Part shown: piece by piece, positions 1 through 7,847 of the stretch
Layout of the letters: every line of letters starts with the position of its first letter
How positions within the stretch are numbered: the stretch's first letter is position 1
The notes under the pieces: generated by a model
Database searches by the model: none
What the model was told of the DNA's origin: nothing
The model's input: only the letters and a program-made list of their open reading frames with translations
Position numbers and translations under genes: made by a program
Assembly: GCA_039815505.1 (NCBI GenBank)
Contig: JBCBZE010000110.1
Location: forward strand, 1 to 9,247
Direction of reading: 5' to 3'
From: CANLWN01 sp039815505
GTDB taxonomy: Bacteria > Bacteroidota > Bacteroidia > Flavobacteriales > Flavobacteriaceae
Length of the DNA stretch: 9,247 nt

Positions 1-186
1 GCAATAGGCAAGAGCGGCAAAAAAGTAAAAATCAATCCCGAGACCTACGAAATAAGGGACGGGAAATTATACCTCTTCTATGATTTTGGTTCCACGGATA
101 CTTTGGAAAAATGGATCGCCGAAGGAGCGGAAGAATTAAAAGACAATGCGGATCGGAACTGGGAAAAAATTACCCATAAAAAATGA
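1..186 (+). CDS. YHS-domain protein, C-terminal fragment
   Basis: This is an open frame from base 1 to a TGA at 184-186, giving 61 residues; the start lies outside the window. The translation reads AIGKSGKKVKINPETY, then EIRDGKLYLFYDF, then a helical tail LEKWIAEGAEELKDNADRNW. This is the typical C-terminal half of the small YHS-domain proteins of Bacteroidota and Proteobacteria, in which a 'K-V-x-I-N-P' stretch and 'DGKLYLFY' precede an amphipathic helix ending in 'A-D-x-N-W'. Those proteins are usually about 150 residues long, so roughly 90 residues are missing to the left. The Tyr-His-Ser motif that names the family would be in the missing part. The family is thought to bind metal, but its role is not established. 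It is convergent with the pseudogene at 331-1196. Recognition is from remembered sequence pattern only. Confidence 0.82.
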   Translation, partial: AIGKSGKKVKINPETYEIRDGKLYLFYDFGSTDTLEKWIAEGAEELKDNADRNWEKITHKK

Positions 187-330
187 TATCCCGGCAATTA
201 AGGCATCTCCTATCAACGCAACATCCGCCCTACTAGTTTCCATAGCGCGCCCACTACAGGCTAAAAATTAAAACTTGGCTTACCGCTGCCATAAAACTCT
301 TGCTCAAAATGTGCATTATGGACGAAACTA

Positions 331-1196
331 TCATCTCGTTAAATAATGATCAGACTCTACATATTCAAAATCTGGTGACTCTTTAAGAAATTGTCTCAAT
401 TGCCTAACATGTACTGAGCAATAGATTAACAAATGCCTTTCTTCTTTGGCAAAATTGGTCAAATCATAAGCGTTTGCATACATTTTCAGATTTCGTGTAT
501 ATCATCTTGCCACACCATCGGTTCCCAAATAATTATCGCCGGCACCTTGCAAAACATTTTCGGTAAGATATCTTCGGTAGCTTTTTAGACGTGCGCTCGG
601 TTCATTTAGGGTAATTAGATGTTTCGTTAATGAATGTGTTGTTTTTAAGGAACCACAAACCGATAAAAAAGCCCATAATCATATCGTGTAAATTTTTCGT
701 ACCGCCCATGCAGTTTTAGGTAAGCATCTTCATCATAATTATCCCAAACCAATCGGATGATGCATCCGATCAATAAACTCTGCCATGACCTAATTTTTTA
801 GCTAATTTGAATCCAATTTGATAAACCTTATTACTTTTATCATCAATGGTAAAGCTTCCATTGAGATATTGTTGGTACTTAACGTTTGTGATTCTATCCG
901 ATTTGATACGATTCCGCCCAATTCATATTTTAGTTGGCTTGTATTCTGAAATTTTGTCCAAAGGAACGTTTAGTCCCAACTGTTTTTTCTCCTCTAGAAG
1001 ATTGAATGGGAACTCCGGTTTATAGCCATCAAGTCTAACCTCTTGAAAATGAAAAACCCATGGTATCATGGCCTGAGCTTTATATTTCCCGATAAAATCA
1101 AAGGGGGAGGTCGATTTTTAGGTCATTATTTTTGGTTTGCCCAATGGAGGATATCAATAAGATGGTCGTCACTATTTCTAAAATAAGCTTTCTCAT
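331..1196 (-). pseudogene. Decayed DUF5694 (TraB/GumN-like) gene
   Basis: Read on the minus strand from an ATG at 1196, the three frames together rebuild a protein of about 285 residues. It opens with a hydrophobic leader (MRKLILEIVTTILLISSIGQ). A frameshift near 1100-1112, at a run of five Gs on the plus strand, leads to a block containing WVFHFQEVRLDGYKP and then YKPTKI. An in-frame TGA follows at 925-923. Next come YQQYLNGSF and VYQIGFKLAKKLGHGRVY, then a TGA at 772-770 and a shift near 745-770. The frame DNYDEDAYLKLHGRYEKF ends in TAA at 647-645 and shifts again. RLKSYRRYLTENVLQGAGDN is followed by a Trp-to-stop TGA at 504-502. The last block is MYANAYDLTNFAKEERHLL, then YCSVHVRQLRQF, ending at 333-331. 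The order (HF-x-LD-x-YK, KPTKI, NEIYQIGFRLAKKLGH-like, late GxGH-like block) matches DUF5694. The late block keeps His but has lost the glycine. At least three stops and two or three frameshifts make this non-functional. Confidence 0.78.
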
Positions 1197-1263
1197 TTTT
1201 AAACATCGTTTGTTTCGTAACGCCATTCTTTCGCATTCATACAGTTCGGTATATAATTACCAA

Positions 1264-1308
1264 TAAAAAACACCCTTGATCTATTCGTTGAAGTGGGACC
1301 TAGGGTGT
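1264..1308 (-). terminator. Intrinsic terminator closing the sus-like operon
   Basis: On the minus strand ACACCCT (1308-1302) pairs with AGGGTGT (1276-1270). After one A-A mismatch, GGTC pairs with GATC (one G-U pair), leaving a loop of about 15 bases. The stem is followed at once by a run of six T. It begins 84 bases past the stop codon of the small lipoprotein gene and points the right way to end the three-gene transcript. It also separates the operon from the decayed gene at 331-1196. Confidence 0.72.
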
Positions 1309-1319
1309 CATTAAAATGT

Positions 1320-1334
1320 ATTCTTTATAAGAAT
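1320..1334. repeat. Small perfect hairpin ATTCTT-TAT-AAGAAT
   Basis: A 6-base perfect inverted repeat with a 3-base loop lies between the end of the lipoprotein gene and the terminator. It could stabilise the 3' end of the operon transcript, but short AT-rich palindromes of this size arise easily by chance. Confidence 0.3.
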
Positions 1335-1391
1335 AGTTCTAAATATCAGTTGATAGCCAACCAATACATCTACTTTGAACGATTACCCATG

Positions 1392-2267
1392 TCATTGTTT
1401 TTGTAACGTAAAGAAATTGGTAATAAAACCAGGGGACGTAATGGCCAAATCAATGAAACCTACACAGGAAAAGGTAAAGCCGGTAATATTACCATACACT
1501 CCAGGTCCAAATGTATTGAAATGGATATCACTTGGGTCCCCTCCAAAACTTACTTGACCCGTAGCAGGGTTCACTTCAATGATCAAATCATCCGCTCCGT
1601 CCAAAGGTACGGCACCACCGATAATCGTGTACTGATTGGGACCGGGACCCGCTATAATCTCCCTTATGGGAGGTTGTGGTCCAAAAAAGGCATCAAAACG
1701 GTGGTTCAGTACATCATAGAACCCCACAATTTCATCTTGATTAAAGGGGCAGGCCACAAAAGAGTTGAATTCATAAGCCTGGCGCTGTTCCGGTTGTCCG
1801 AACAAATCACTTGATAGTTGGGCAAAAGTGAGTCTGCGTCCATCCAAACCTGTTGAGGTAGCTACAAACTGTACATTATCGCCGGGTTGAATTTCACTTG
1901 CTTCAATACCCAAAACGTCCGCAAGCTCCTGCCCGGTGATTTCCAATTGGGATGGAAAAGAACTGATCGTGGTCAATGGTGCCAACGGTACGGTGTCATT
2001 GCCCCTGAGCTTTCGTACTTGTACCTCCCATTCTGCCACGTTGTCCGCCGGATCGTCCACTGTTGCCGAAAACACCACACCTTCCAATGCCGTGGCGTCA
2101 ATTACCGGAAAATCCGGATTTACAACGATCCGTACAAACGGTGCTATGTTGTTGGCCTCATTTTGCAGGACCTGTGGATCTTTGTCCCCATCCTTTTCAC
2201 AGCTTACAAAAGCTAATGGGCAAATCATCATCATAACACTTGAATATCTTAAAAACTTTTTTTTCAT
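1392..2267 (-). CDS. SusCD-associated surface lipoprotein, unknown ligand
   Basis: This encodes 291 residues. The N-terminus is a lipoprotein signal: Lys-rich start, hydrophobic core, then LAFVSC with Cys23 as the lipidation site. EKDGDKD follows directly, the kind of acidic stretch that acts as a surface-export signal in flavobacterial lipoproteins. The mature chain looks like two beta-rich domains. Residues about 40-165 resemble the Ig-like front domain of SusE-type accessory lipoproteins. Residues about 170-291 form a Gly/Pro-rich sandwich starting at 'VACPFNQDEIVGFYDV' and ending with 'FSCVGFIDLAI'. Cys173 and Cys268 bracket this second domain and could form a disulfide. No catalytic motif is visible. 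It is last in the operon, 21 bases after the susD-like stop, so it is very likely co-expressed. I infer an auxiliary ligand-binding role at the cell surface; the ligand is unknown. The ATG at 2267 is supported by the immediate signal peptide. Confidence 0.88.
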   Translation of the reverse strand: MKKKFLRYSSVMMMICPLAFVSCEKDGDKDPQVLQNEANNIAPFVRIVVNPDFPVIDATALEGVVFSATVDDPADNVAEWEVQVRKLRGNDTVPLAPLTTISSFPSQLEITGQELADVLGIEASEIQPGDNVQFVATSTGLDGRRLTFAQLSSDLFGQPEQRQAYEFNSFVACPFNQDEIVGFYDVLNHRFDAFFGPQPPIREIIAGPGPNQYTIIGGAVPLDGADDLIIEVNPATGQVSFGGDPSDIHFNTFGPGVYGNITGFTFSCVGFIDLAITSPGFITNFFTLQKQ

Positions 2268-2288
2268 GCTTACATCTTTTAAAATTGA

Positions 2289-4031
2289 TTAATCTACAAA
2301 TCCTTCCGGGTTCGTGTCCCAGAAAACAGGTTGGGATACGCCTGCCTTTTGAGGAACATTTGAATTGTTATCAGCAGCTGATTGAGGGTAGAAATTAGAT
2401 CTTAGATATACCCCGGGATCGGCCAACTGAACCGCTGGCTGCATATCGTCGGGTTGCCCCGTTCTTCTGTATGTGTTATAGGCTTCGATACCATTGCACC
2501 ATAAAGCGATCATATATTGCTGTACAAGTACTTTAAGCCTATCCGGTCCCGCGGCGCCATTAAATCTATCCATGATTTCCGCCACATGCGCATCTATTTC
2601 AATAGATGTGGGTATGAGGGCCGTTCCCGTAGCGGCTGCAATAGGTGCCCCAAAGTTGATCGTTGTGTTGATAGACTCCCTAATTCCCATTTCGAGCCAA
2701 ATGGCCGCGTCACCTGAGGTCCCCAAGGTTTCCGCTGCTTCCGCAAGCATAAAATACGTATAGGAACTCATCATAATCGGGGAAATTCCTGCCCCTTGTA
2801 AGCCCTCATTAACGGCAGTAGAACCTGCAACGTTCCTAAAGGAATCATCATCAAATGGCCCTCCCGCAGGATAAACACCGAACATGGTCACGAAAGGAGT
2901 ATGCGGTGGTATCCCATCGGCCCTAAAGTGATCCCATCCCCAAAGACCATTATACCCATTAGTGTTAGGAACCGTGCAAAAAAGTTCATCGGTACTGTAG
3001 TGCGGTGGGGCATTTTGTGTTGAACAATTGTTGGTCACTACATTCTGATCCGAGAAATCCGATACTTGTCTATAAAAATAGTATCGTATCCTGGGGTCGG
3101 TCTGCCCATATTCGTTTGCCATCAAATCCATATAGTAATTGGCCATTATAAAGCTAGCGCTAGGCCCGTTACCTCCATAGTTCTTCTCAAAAAATGGGTG
3201 TCTGGAGTCCGGTGCGGACAACGAAGTACCATAGTTAAAGATGAAATCATCTTCTGAATCCATGATCAGATTATTTTCGGCGATCAAGGTGTTGATTTCC
3301 GATATGGAGGCTGTAGGGCCAAAAATGGATTCATTGGCCAAGCGTGTCTGTAAAAAAAGCTTTAAACGCAGAGTATTGGCCAAGCGTATCCATTTTTCTT
3401 CAATGGTTACACCATTTCCATCACCATAATACAAATCCGTGACCGGAAGGGAGAATTCCTCCCGGTTTAAATTGGAGATCGCATCCAATAGCAATTGGTT
3501 GGCCGCTTCATATACCGAAGCGTCGTCATCCAAAACAGGACTAACATTGCCATCTGAACCTTGAATGGCATCGCTATAGGGTATATCCCCAAAATAATCT
3601 ACTAGGGTGATAATGATATAGGCCTCAATAATCTGACCAATGGCTATATGGGTAAAGAGCCCCGCCTCTTCCGCCAGTGGTGTCATACTGCGAACATCAG
3701 CTAGAACCGTTGAATAGGCAGTTCCCCAAACCCGGTTGAAATTTCCGGGTGCATTCAATTCCCTATAAGATGGGCCGGATGCGTGGAGCATTCTGGTGGC
3801 TTCCATACCAAATTCGCTCATTCCCTGAAACCCGGTTCCCTCAACTCCCGAAAAAAAATCGGTTAAACCTTGTTGAATGGCATTCAAAAAGAAATCTACA
3901 TCGGCCTGCGTTGGGTTCAAGGTATTAGGGCTTTCCTTTACACTTAAATCCGTTGTTTCACAACCCAGGACCAGCAACAAAAGTGCTATCGTTTGAATAG
4001 AAGTGGTAATCTTATTATACAGTTTTCTCAT
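2289..4031 (-). CDS. SusD/RagB-family surface nutrient-binding lipoprotein
   Basis: This encodes 580 residues, within the normal SusD range. The signal peptide ends in LLVLGC with Cys24 lipidated, followed by ETTDLS. Family hallmarks are VDYFGDIPYSDA at 144-155, the 'EEKWIRLANTLRLKLFLQTR' helix in the middle, and 'NGIEAYNTYRRTG' near residues 512-526. The protein ends close after 'VFWDTNPEGF'. The early 'SPNTLNPTQADVDFF' and the late 'RRTG' segment fit the SusD-like_2 branch (PF12771) better than the classical starch SusD. SusD proteins are surface lipoproteins made of TPR-like helices that form the lid on the SusC barrel and capture the substrate. The gene starts 19 bases after the susC-like stop; that spacer is purine-rich (AAGAAAAAGAAAAG) and may serve as a weak ribosome site. 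The substrate cannot be predicted from this sequence; no enzyme lies beside it to suggest one. Confidence 0.95.
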   Translation of the reverse strand: MRKLYNKITTSIQTIALLLLVLGCETTDLSVKESPNTLNPTQADVDFFLNAIQQGLTDFFSGVEGTGFQGMSEFGMEATRMLHASGPSYRELNAPGNFNRVWGTAYSTVLADVRSMTPLAEEAGLFTHIAIGQIIEAYIIITLVDYFGDIPYSDAIQGSDGNVSPVLDDDASVYEAANQLLLDAISNLNREEFSLPVTDLYYGDGNGVTIEEKWIRLANTLRLKLFLQTRLANESIFGPTASISEINTLIAENNLIMDSEDDFIFNYGTSLSAPDSRHPFFEKNYGGNGPSASFIMANYYMDLMANEYGQTDPRIRYYFYRQVSDFSDQNVVTNNCSTQNAPPHYSTDELFCTVPNTNGYNGLWGWDHFRADGIPPHTPFVTMFGVYPAGGPFDDDSFRNVAGSTAVNEGLQGAGISPIMMSSYTYFMLAEAAETLGTSGDAAIWLEMGIRESINTTINFGAPIAAATGTALIPTSIEIDAHVAEIMDRFNGAAGPDRLKVLVQQYMIALWCNGIEAYNTYRRTGQPDDMQPAVQLADPGVYLRSNFYPQSAADNNSNVPQKAGVSQPVFWDTNPEGFVD

Positions 4032-4050
4032 AATTCTTTTCTTTTTCTTA

Positions 4051-7000
4051 TTAAAATGATGCTTTTACACTTAGGCCGTATCTCCTGCTAGAAGGACCGG
4101 AGATAAAATCTATTCCCTGTCCGTTACCTACTCCTGCACTGGAAGAATTGGTATCATAGTTAAGGTCATCATCAAAGTTGATCGCGTCGTACCATAAATT
4201 CAGACCCGATAAGGTAAATGAAAGACTCCCAAAAGGGGTTTTGTCCAGCAGCTTTCGGGGCAAGGAATATCCCAGGGATACTTCTTGCAATCGTATCGTG
4301 GTACCATCGAACACACCAAATTCATTAATGCTTGGATTCGCGGCGAAATATGTGTCAAAACCAAGGTTCGTTGACGTAATGGCCACATTGTTGGGACTTC
4401 CATCGGCAAATACACCTGGTAGTATATAATTGCACTCCCTACAGATGGGATCATCATAATCCACCACTCCCCTACCTAATAAAGAAGCTGCCGTAAAAGA
4501 AGAAATATCGCCACCGTGTCGGTATTGAATATTGGCAGATAACGTAAAGCCCTTATAGCTGATGGTCGGAATCAAGGCAGTGGTCCAATCGGGGTTGGGA
4601 TCTCCTATCTCGGAAAGATTGGAATCTGCCTGATAGCGTCCATTGTTACCCACAATGGGATTCCCATTGTCATCCCTGAGGATGGTGCTCCCCAAAATAA
4701 CCCCAAAAGGTCTTCCTTCCACCGCAAAGTTGGCAGGGGCTCCAATGGCCCTGGTCGTTAAGGCAATATTATCCGAGCCATCCGCCAAATCGGTCACCGT
4801 GGTTTCAATGGCCGAGAAGTTACCCGATATATTGAAAGCAAAACCGTCATTTTCGGTAGGCTGTATAATATCCAAACTGTAATCGACCTCTATACCCTTT
4901 GACTTGATCTCACCTATATTGACCAAGGTATTGGTAAAGCCAGAGGCATCATCCAATGATTGGGATGTAATCAAATCATCGGTGGTCTTGTCGAACAGAC
5001 TTACGTTTAAGTTTAATCTATTAAAGAGTTTTGTATCTACCCCCAGCTCAAATTCCCGGACCAATTCAGGTTGTAAATCCCTGTTGCCCAAAGTATTGGA
5101 TACATTGTTGGATGAAACCACCCCACCGCTGTTGGGGACAAAGGCCCTGGAATTCAAAACCAATTGATCTCTTGTATTAAAGGGCGGCGGAAAACCGGCC
5201 GAGGATCCAAATCCAAAACGAAGCTTTAGGTAATTCAAAAAATCTCCCTGTATGCCTGCAAATGCATCGGTGGGAACAAATGAGATACTGGCACCAGGAT
5301 AAAAAATGGAATTGTTTTCACTTTCCAGGGTAGAGGTCCAGTCATTTCTGCCCACAACGTTCAAGAACAAATAATCTTTATACCCCAAAGTAGCGTCTAG
5401 ATATATGCCGGCTTGATTGTCTTCCGAGTCAAAGGCAATTTGAAGTCCACTAAAGGAGTTGATAGAGGATTGATTGGTAAAATTAAAATGTCTTAGTACC
5501 CCAAAGACCAATTGACCAGTACTCTCTAGACCGTCACGTGAGAAAGTATCCCTTCTGCTATTGCCTCCCAGAATTACCTTTAAGTTCAAAGCATCGTTTA
5601 AATTCTTATCCGCAGAAAGAATTAAATCGTGATTGAAAATCGTATTTTTAACAAAACTCGTACGCAAAAGACCGGTAACATCACCATCTACCCCGCCGCG
5701 ATTCTGCCCATAGAAATTTTGTTCCGTGTAGGTATCCAAACCAAATCGGTAACTAACGTTTAGCCAATCATTGATTTCATAGTTTACCGATGTTGTACCG
5801 TTGAAGCGATCCACATCCTGACTGGTCTTTACATTTTCCAAGGTCCATAACGGATGTTGTATGTCATTACCGGACCTGTAGTACACGCTGCGGCCATCCG
5901 CGGCCTGGAAGGGAATCCCCAAGAGGTCAATACTCCTAGGTGTATAGAGCACGTCCCCAAAAATGGAACCGGTCCCAAAAGCTGCCCCACTTCCCAAACT
6001 GGAGGCAACCGGGGGCGAGGTAAAATCCGTTCTGGCAAAATTAAATGAACCCGAAACCGTAATCTTATTGGATAGCTTTGCGTTGCCCCCAATCCCTATG
6101 TTATTGCGCAACACACGATTGCCCGCCACAAAACCTTGGTCATCGGTCCTGCCATAGCTTGCGTTAAAATTGGTGTTTTCGCCTCCGCCCCTGATATTAA
6201 TGGAAGTGGTGTTTACACTACCGGTTCTAAAGAAGTTTTCAACGCTGTTGTAGGGCACATAGGCATAAGGCGTTGCCGCGACATCTTCAAAACCTGCCAC
6301 CAAGGTTTGATCCCCTATAAAATTAAACGGGTGACGTAACAGGGCGATCCCATCCGGACCGTCTTCGATAAATTGCCCCGCGTTACCAATACCATCATCA
6401 TCCGTTCTATCAAATCTGGGTCCCCAATTACTGAAAAAGTATCCAAACCCTTGGTGGAAACCTCCTCCATAATTATCCTGATAATCTGGAAGTACCGCTT
6501 CGTTAAAAAAGGTAGAATGTGAAACGGTTACCTCTGTTTTTTTACTTGTTAAACCGGTTGAAGCGTTCTTGGTGGTAATTAAAATAACACCATTTCTTCC
6601 ACGACTACCATAGAGAACCGTTGCACTTAATCCTTTGAGTACATTGACCTTTTCGATATTATTGGGATCCAAATCCAAAAAACGGCTAGACTCCGTATTA
6701 CCGGTCAAAAAACTGCTTTGTGTATTGGTTCCCGAGTCAAAAGGCACACCATCGACTATAAAAAGTGGCTGGTTGGATTGTGTAACCGATGTAAAGCCCC
6801 GTATTATGATATTTGTACCCGACCCGGAAAGACCATTGTTATTCGTAATATTCACACCCGCGATCTTTCCGTTGAGTATTCTCGCCACATCTGCCTCTGT
6901 CCGCTGCTCTATTTGATCGTTATCGATAGTGGTAACGGCATAACCCAACGCACGGGCCTCCCGTTGAATGCCCTGGGCGGTGACCACCACCTCTTCCAAG

Positions 7001-7302
7001 GTTTGCGCATCCTCCACCATTTGGATGTTTATAACAGCTTCCTCACCAATGATACGTCTCTCCTGTTTTTGGCCTATGTAGGTGAACAAGAGCGCTTGTC
7101 CAATAGTGGCATCGATGCTGAAATTGCCATCAAAATCTGTTTGGGTGCCCCTCGTGGTCCCTTCAACAATAACGCTTACCCCGGGTAAAGGCAATTGATC
7201 TTGATCAACCACCGTTCCGGAAATTGTTTTTTCTTGTGCCGTGGACGAAAAAATACCAAGTATGGCAAAAGCAATCGCCCCCAACAGGTTTTTTACTTTC
7301 AT
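4051..7302 (-). CDS. SusC/RagA-family TonB-dependent outer-membrane transporter
   Basis: This encodes 1083 residues, a full-length SusC. A signal peptide covers about residues 1-22 (cleavage near STA-Q). A carboxypeptidase-D-like regulatory domain spans about 26-97 (GTVVDQDQLPLPGVSVIVEG, then TDFDGNFSI). The SusC linker TLEEVVVTAQGIQREARALG is at 101-120. The TonB plug spans about 120-247, with IIIRGF, PLFIVDGVPFD and VLKGLSATVLYGSRGRNGVI. The remainder is the 22-strand barrel, ending in YGLSVKASF with the terminal Phe needed for barrel insertion. It imports substrate using TonB energy, with the SusD-like protein as lid. There is no N-terminal STN domain, so it should not signal through an anti-sigma factor. 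The only cysteines I see are Cys954 and Cys957 (CREC), in a loop before 'YILPGV'. It is first in the operon, and expression is probably set by the repeats at 7496-7545. Confidence 0.96.
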   Translation of the reverse strand: MKVKNLLGAIAFAILGIFSSTAQEKTISGTVVDQDQLPLPGVSVIVEGTTRGTQTDFDGNFSIDATIGQALLFTYIGQKQERRIIGEEAVINIQMVEDAQTLEEVVVTAQGIQREARALGYAVTTIDNDQIEQRTEADVARILNGKIAGVNITNNNGLSGSGTNIIIRGFTSVTQSNQPLFIVDGVPFDSGTNTQSSFLTGNTESSRFLDLDPNNIEKVNVLKGLSATVLYGSRGRNGVILITTKNASTGLTSKKTEVTVSHSTFFNEAVLPDYQDNYGGGFHQGFGYFFSNWGPRFDRTDDDGIGNAGQFIEDGPDGIALLRHPFNFIGDQTLVAGFEDVAATPYAYVPYNSVENFFRTGSVNTTSINIRGGGENTNFNASYGRTDDQGFVAGNRVLRNNIGIGGNAKLSNKITVSGSFNFARTDFTSPPVASSLGSGAAFGTGSIFGDVLYTPRSIDLLGIPFQAADGRSVYYRSGNDIQHPLWTLENVKTSQDVDRFNGTTSVNYEINDWLNVSYRFGLDTYTEQNFYGQNRGGVDGDVTGLLRTSFVKNTIFNHDLILSADKNLNDALNLKVILGGNSRRDTFSRDGLESTGQLVFGVLRHFNFTNQSSINSFSGLQIAFDSEDNQAGIYLDATLGYKDYLFLNVVGRNDWTSTLESENNSIFYPGASISFVPTDAFAGIQGDFLNYLKLRFGFGSSAGFPPPFNTRDQLVLNSRAFVPNSGGVVSSNNVSNTLGNRDLQPELVREFELGVDTKLFNRLNLNVSLFDKTTDDLITSQSLDDASGFTNTLVNIGEIKSKGIEVDYSLDIIQPTENDGFAFNISGNFSAIETTVTDLADGSDNIALTTRAIGAPANFAVEGRPFGVILGSTILRDDNGNPIVGNNGRYQADSNLSEIGDPNPDWTTALIPTISYKGFTLSANIQYRHGGDISSFTAASLLGRGVVDYDDPICRECNYILPGVFADGSPNNVAITSTNLGFDTYFAANPSINEFGVFDGTTIRLQEVSLGYSLPRKLLDKTPFGSLSFTLSGLNLWYDAINFDDDLNYDTNSSSAGVGNGQGIDFISGPSSRRYGLSVKASF

Positions 7303-7430
7303 AAAATCTAAAGTTTTGTTAGTACTTATTTTGTGTTAGTGCAACTGAGAAAGGAGGGCGGGAGAGACTTGAACGTTAGCTAATTCAAATATCAAAAAGG
7401 AGAACAAAACTTAATGGATCGTCTCTTTTT

Positions 7431-7454
7431 GGTAAGGCTTCTCACCACCCTACC
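7431..7454 (-). promoter_or_regulatory. Possible hairpin in the susC leader
   Basis: On the minus strand GGTAGGG (7454-7448) can pair with CCTTACC (7437-7431), with one G-U pair and a 10-base loop. Just downstream AGAGAC (7426-7421) can pair with GTCTCT (7368-7363). If transcription starts upstream of 7454, the leader RNA would be folded. There is no T-run after the hairpin, so it is not a simple attenuator. Confidence 0.3.
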
Positions 7455-7495
7455 TTTACAATTGCGCTACAAATCAAAAAATTGATTTTTTCAAA

Positions 7496-7545
7496 TTGTG
7501 AACGCTTACAAACATTTATGTAAACCATTACAAGCGTTTACATAA
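7496..7545. promoter_or_regulatory. Operator-like cluster of inverted repeats upstream of susC
   Basis: Three overlapping palindromic signals occur in 50 bases. TTGTGAACGCTTACAA (7496-7511) is an imperfect palindrome around a central CG and has the form of LacI-family operators; its reverse complement also fits the catabolite-responsive element pattern. TACAAGCGTTTACA (7529-7542) is a second, weaker version with a perfect right half. Their centres are 32 bases apart, close to three helical turns. TTATGTAAAC (7516-7525) and GTTTACATAA (7536-7545) form a perfect 10-base inverted repeat with a 10-base spacer. The cluster is about 195-245 bases upstream of the susC start. No LacI-type gene is in the window, so the cognate protein is unknown; the neighbouring AraC protein is another candidate. 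Confidence 0.6.
7519..7534. promoter_or_regulatory. Shared 16-base motif, copy upstream of susC
   Basis: TGTAAACCATTACAAG matches the copy at 8988-9003 at 14 of 16 positions and in the same orientation. It overlaps the left arm of the 10-base inverted repeat and the left half of the second CG-centred site. Its near edge is 217 bases from the susC start codon. Confidence 0.45.
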
Positions 7546-7814
7546 TGAAACAATTCTTTGGGCATACACTATACATATAAACCCTATAAAACCATAGGGG
7601 TCAAGGAGGGCAACAGGAAAAAAAAGGTATGTTCCGTCTTCAAAGGAATAAAGGAATACATTTTACCATGTTCAGAAATTTGAAGGTTTGTTTTTAGGGT
7701 CGATGCAGGAACATAAGAAAGGTCAATTTAACCGTGCACCAAATAGGCAGGTGTCCGTGTAGGGATTAGGATATTCATCGATATGGATCATGTGTTTATA
7801 AGGACAAATGTGCT

Positions 7815-7845
7815 ATGGGGGGAAGCTAAAAAGCCGGCCTCCCAT
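7815..7845 (-). terminator. Possible terminator of the regulator gene
   Basis: This starts three bases after the regulator's TAA. On the minus strand ATGGGAGG faces CCCCCCAT with one mismatch, and GCT pairs with AGC around TTTT at the tip, with unpaired bases between. The stem is GC-rich, but no T-run follows it, so read-through toward susC remains possible. Confidence 0.35.
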
Positions 7846-7847
7846 GC

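Larger units (their letters stand above)
7303..7847 (-). other. 545-base regulatory region and leader of the operon
   Basis: No convincing gene is present; the longest minus-strand reading frame I worked out starts at 7791 and has 22 codons. Reading toward susC, the region holds a possible terminator of the regulator gene (7815-7845) and a short inverted repeat CCCTAT/ATAGGG near 7581-7600. After these come the operator-like cluster (7496-7545), a 7-base perfect inverted repeat AAATCAA/TTGATTT (7471-7488), a GGTAGGG/CCTTACC hairpin (7431-7454), and about 130 bases of probable leader. I could not place a confident Bacteroidota promoter: GATATTTG near 7385-7392 on the minus strand matches 7 of 8 bases of the TAnnTTTG box, but no TTG box stands at the right distance. 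Confidence 0.6.

Noticed and set aside
250..341. A short minus-strand open stretch after the pseudogene reading HFEQEFYGSGKPSFNF.
   Set aside because: About 25 codons without a stop is expected by chance, and I recognise no family; it may be part of the decayed region but cannot be assigned.
750..772. Near-palindrome ATCGGATGATGCATCCGAT in the pseudogene.
   Set aside because: It falls inside a readable coding block of the decayed gene next to a frameshift; nothing supports a regulatory or recombination role.
1521..1814. Plus-strand open frames inside the lipoprotein, SusD, SusC and regulator genes (for example 1521-1814, 1936-2292, 6718-7188).
   Set aside because: They are antisense to genes with clear families, have no signal or domain pattern, and look like shadows of the real coding strand.
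7353..7374. On the minus strand GTTCAAGTCTCTCCCGCC resembles the T-loop and acceptor side of a tRNA, and GTAGCGCAATTG upstream resembles a D-arm.
   Set aside because: The T-stem partner does not pair (GAGAG expected, TAACG-like present), and no anticodon arm or acceptor stem can be built. It is neither an intact tRNA nor a clear att site; a very old tRNA fragment is only a guess.
7723..7791. A 22-codon minus-strand reading frame (MIHIDEYPNPYTDTC...) between the regulator and susC.
   Set aside because: It is short, without a ribosome site or recognisable motif, and within chance expectation for this much non-coding DNA.
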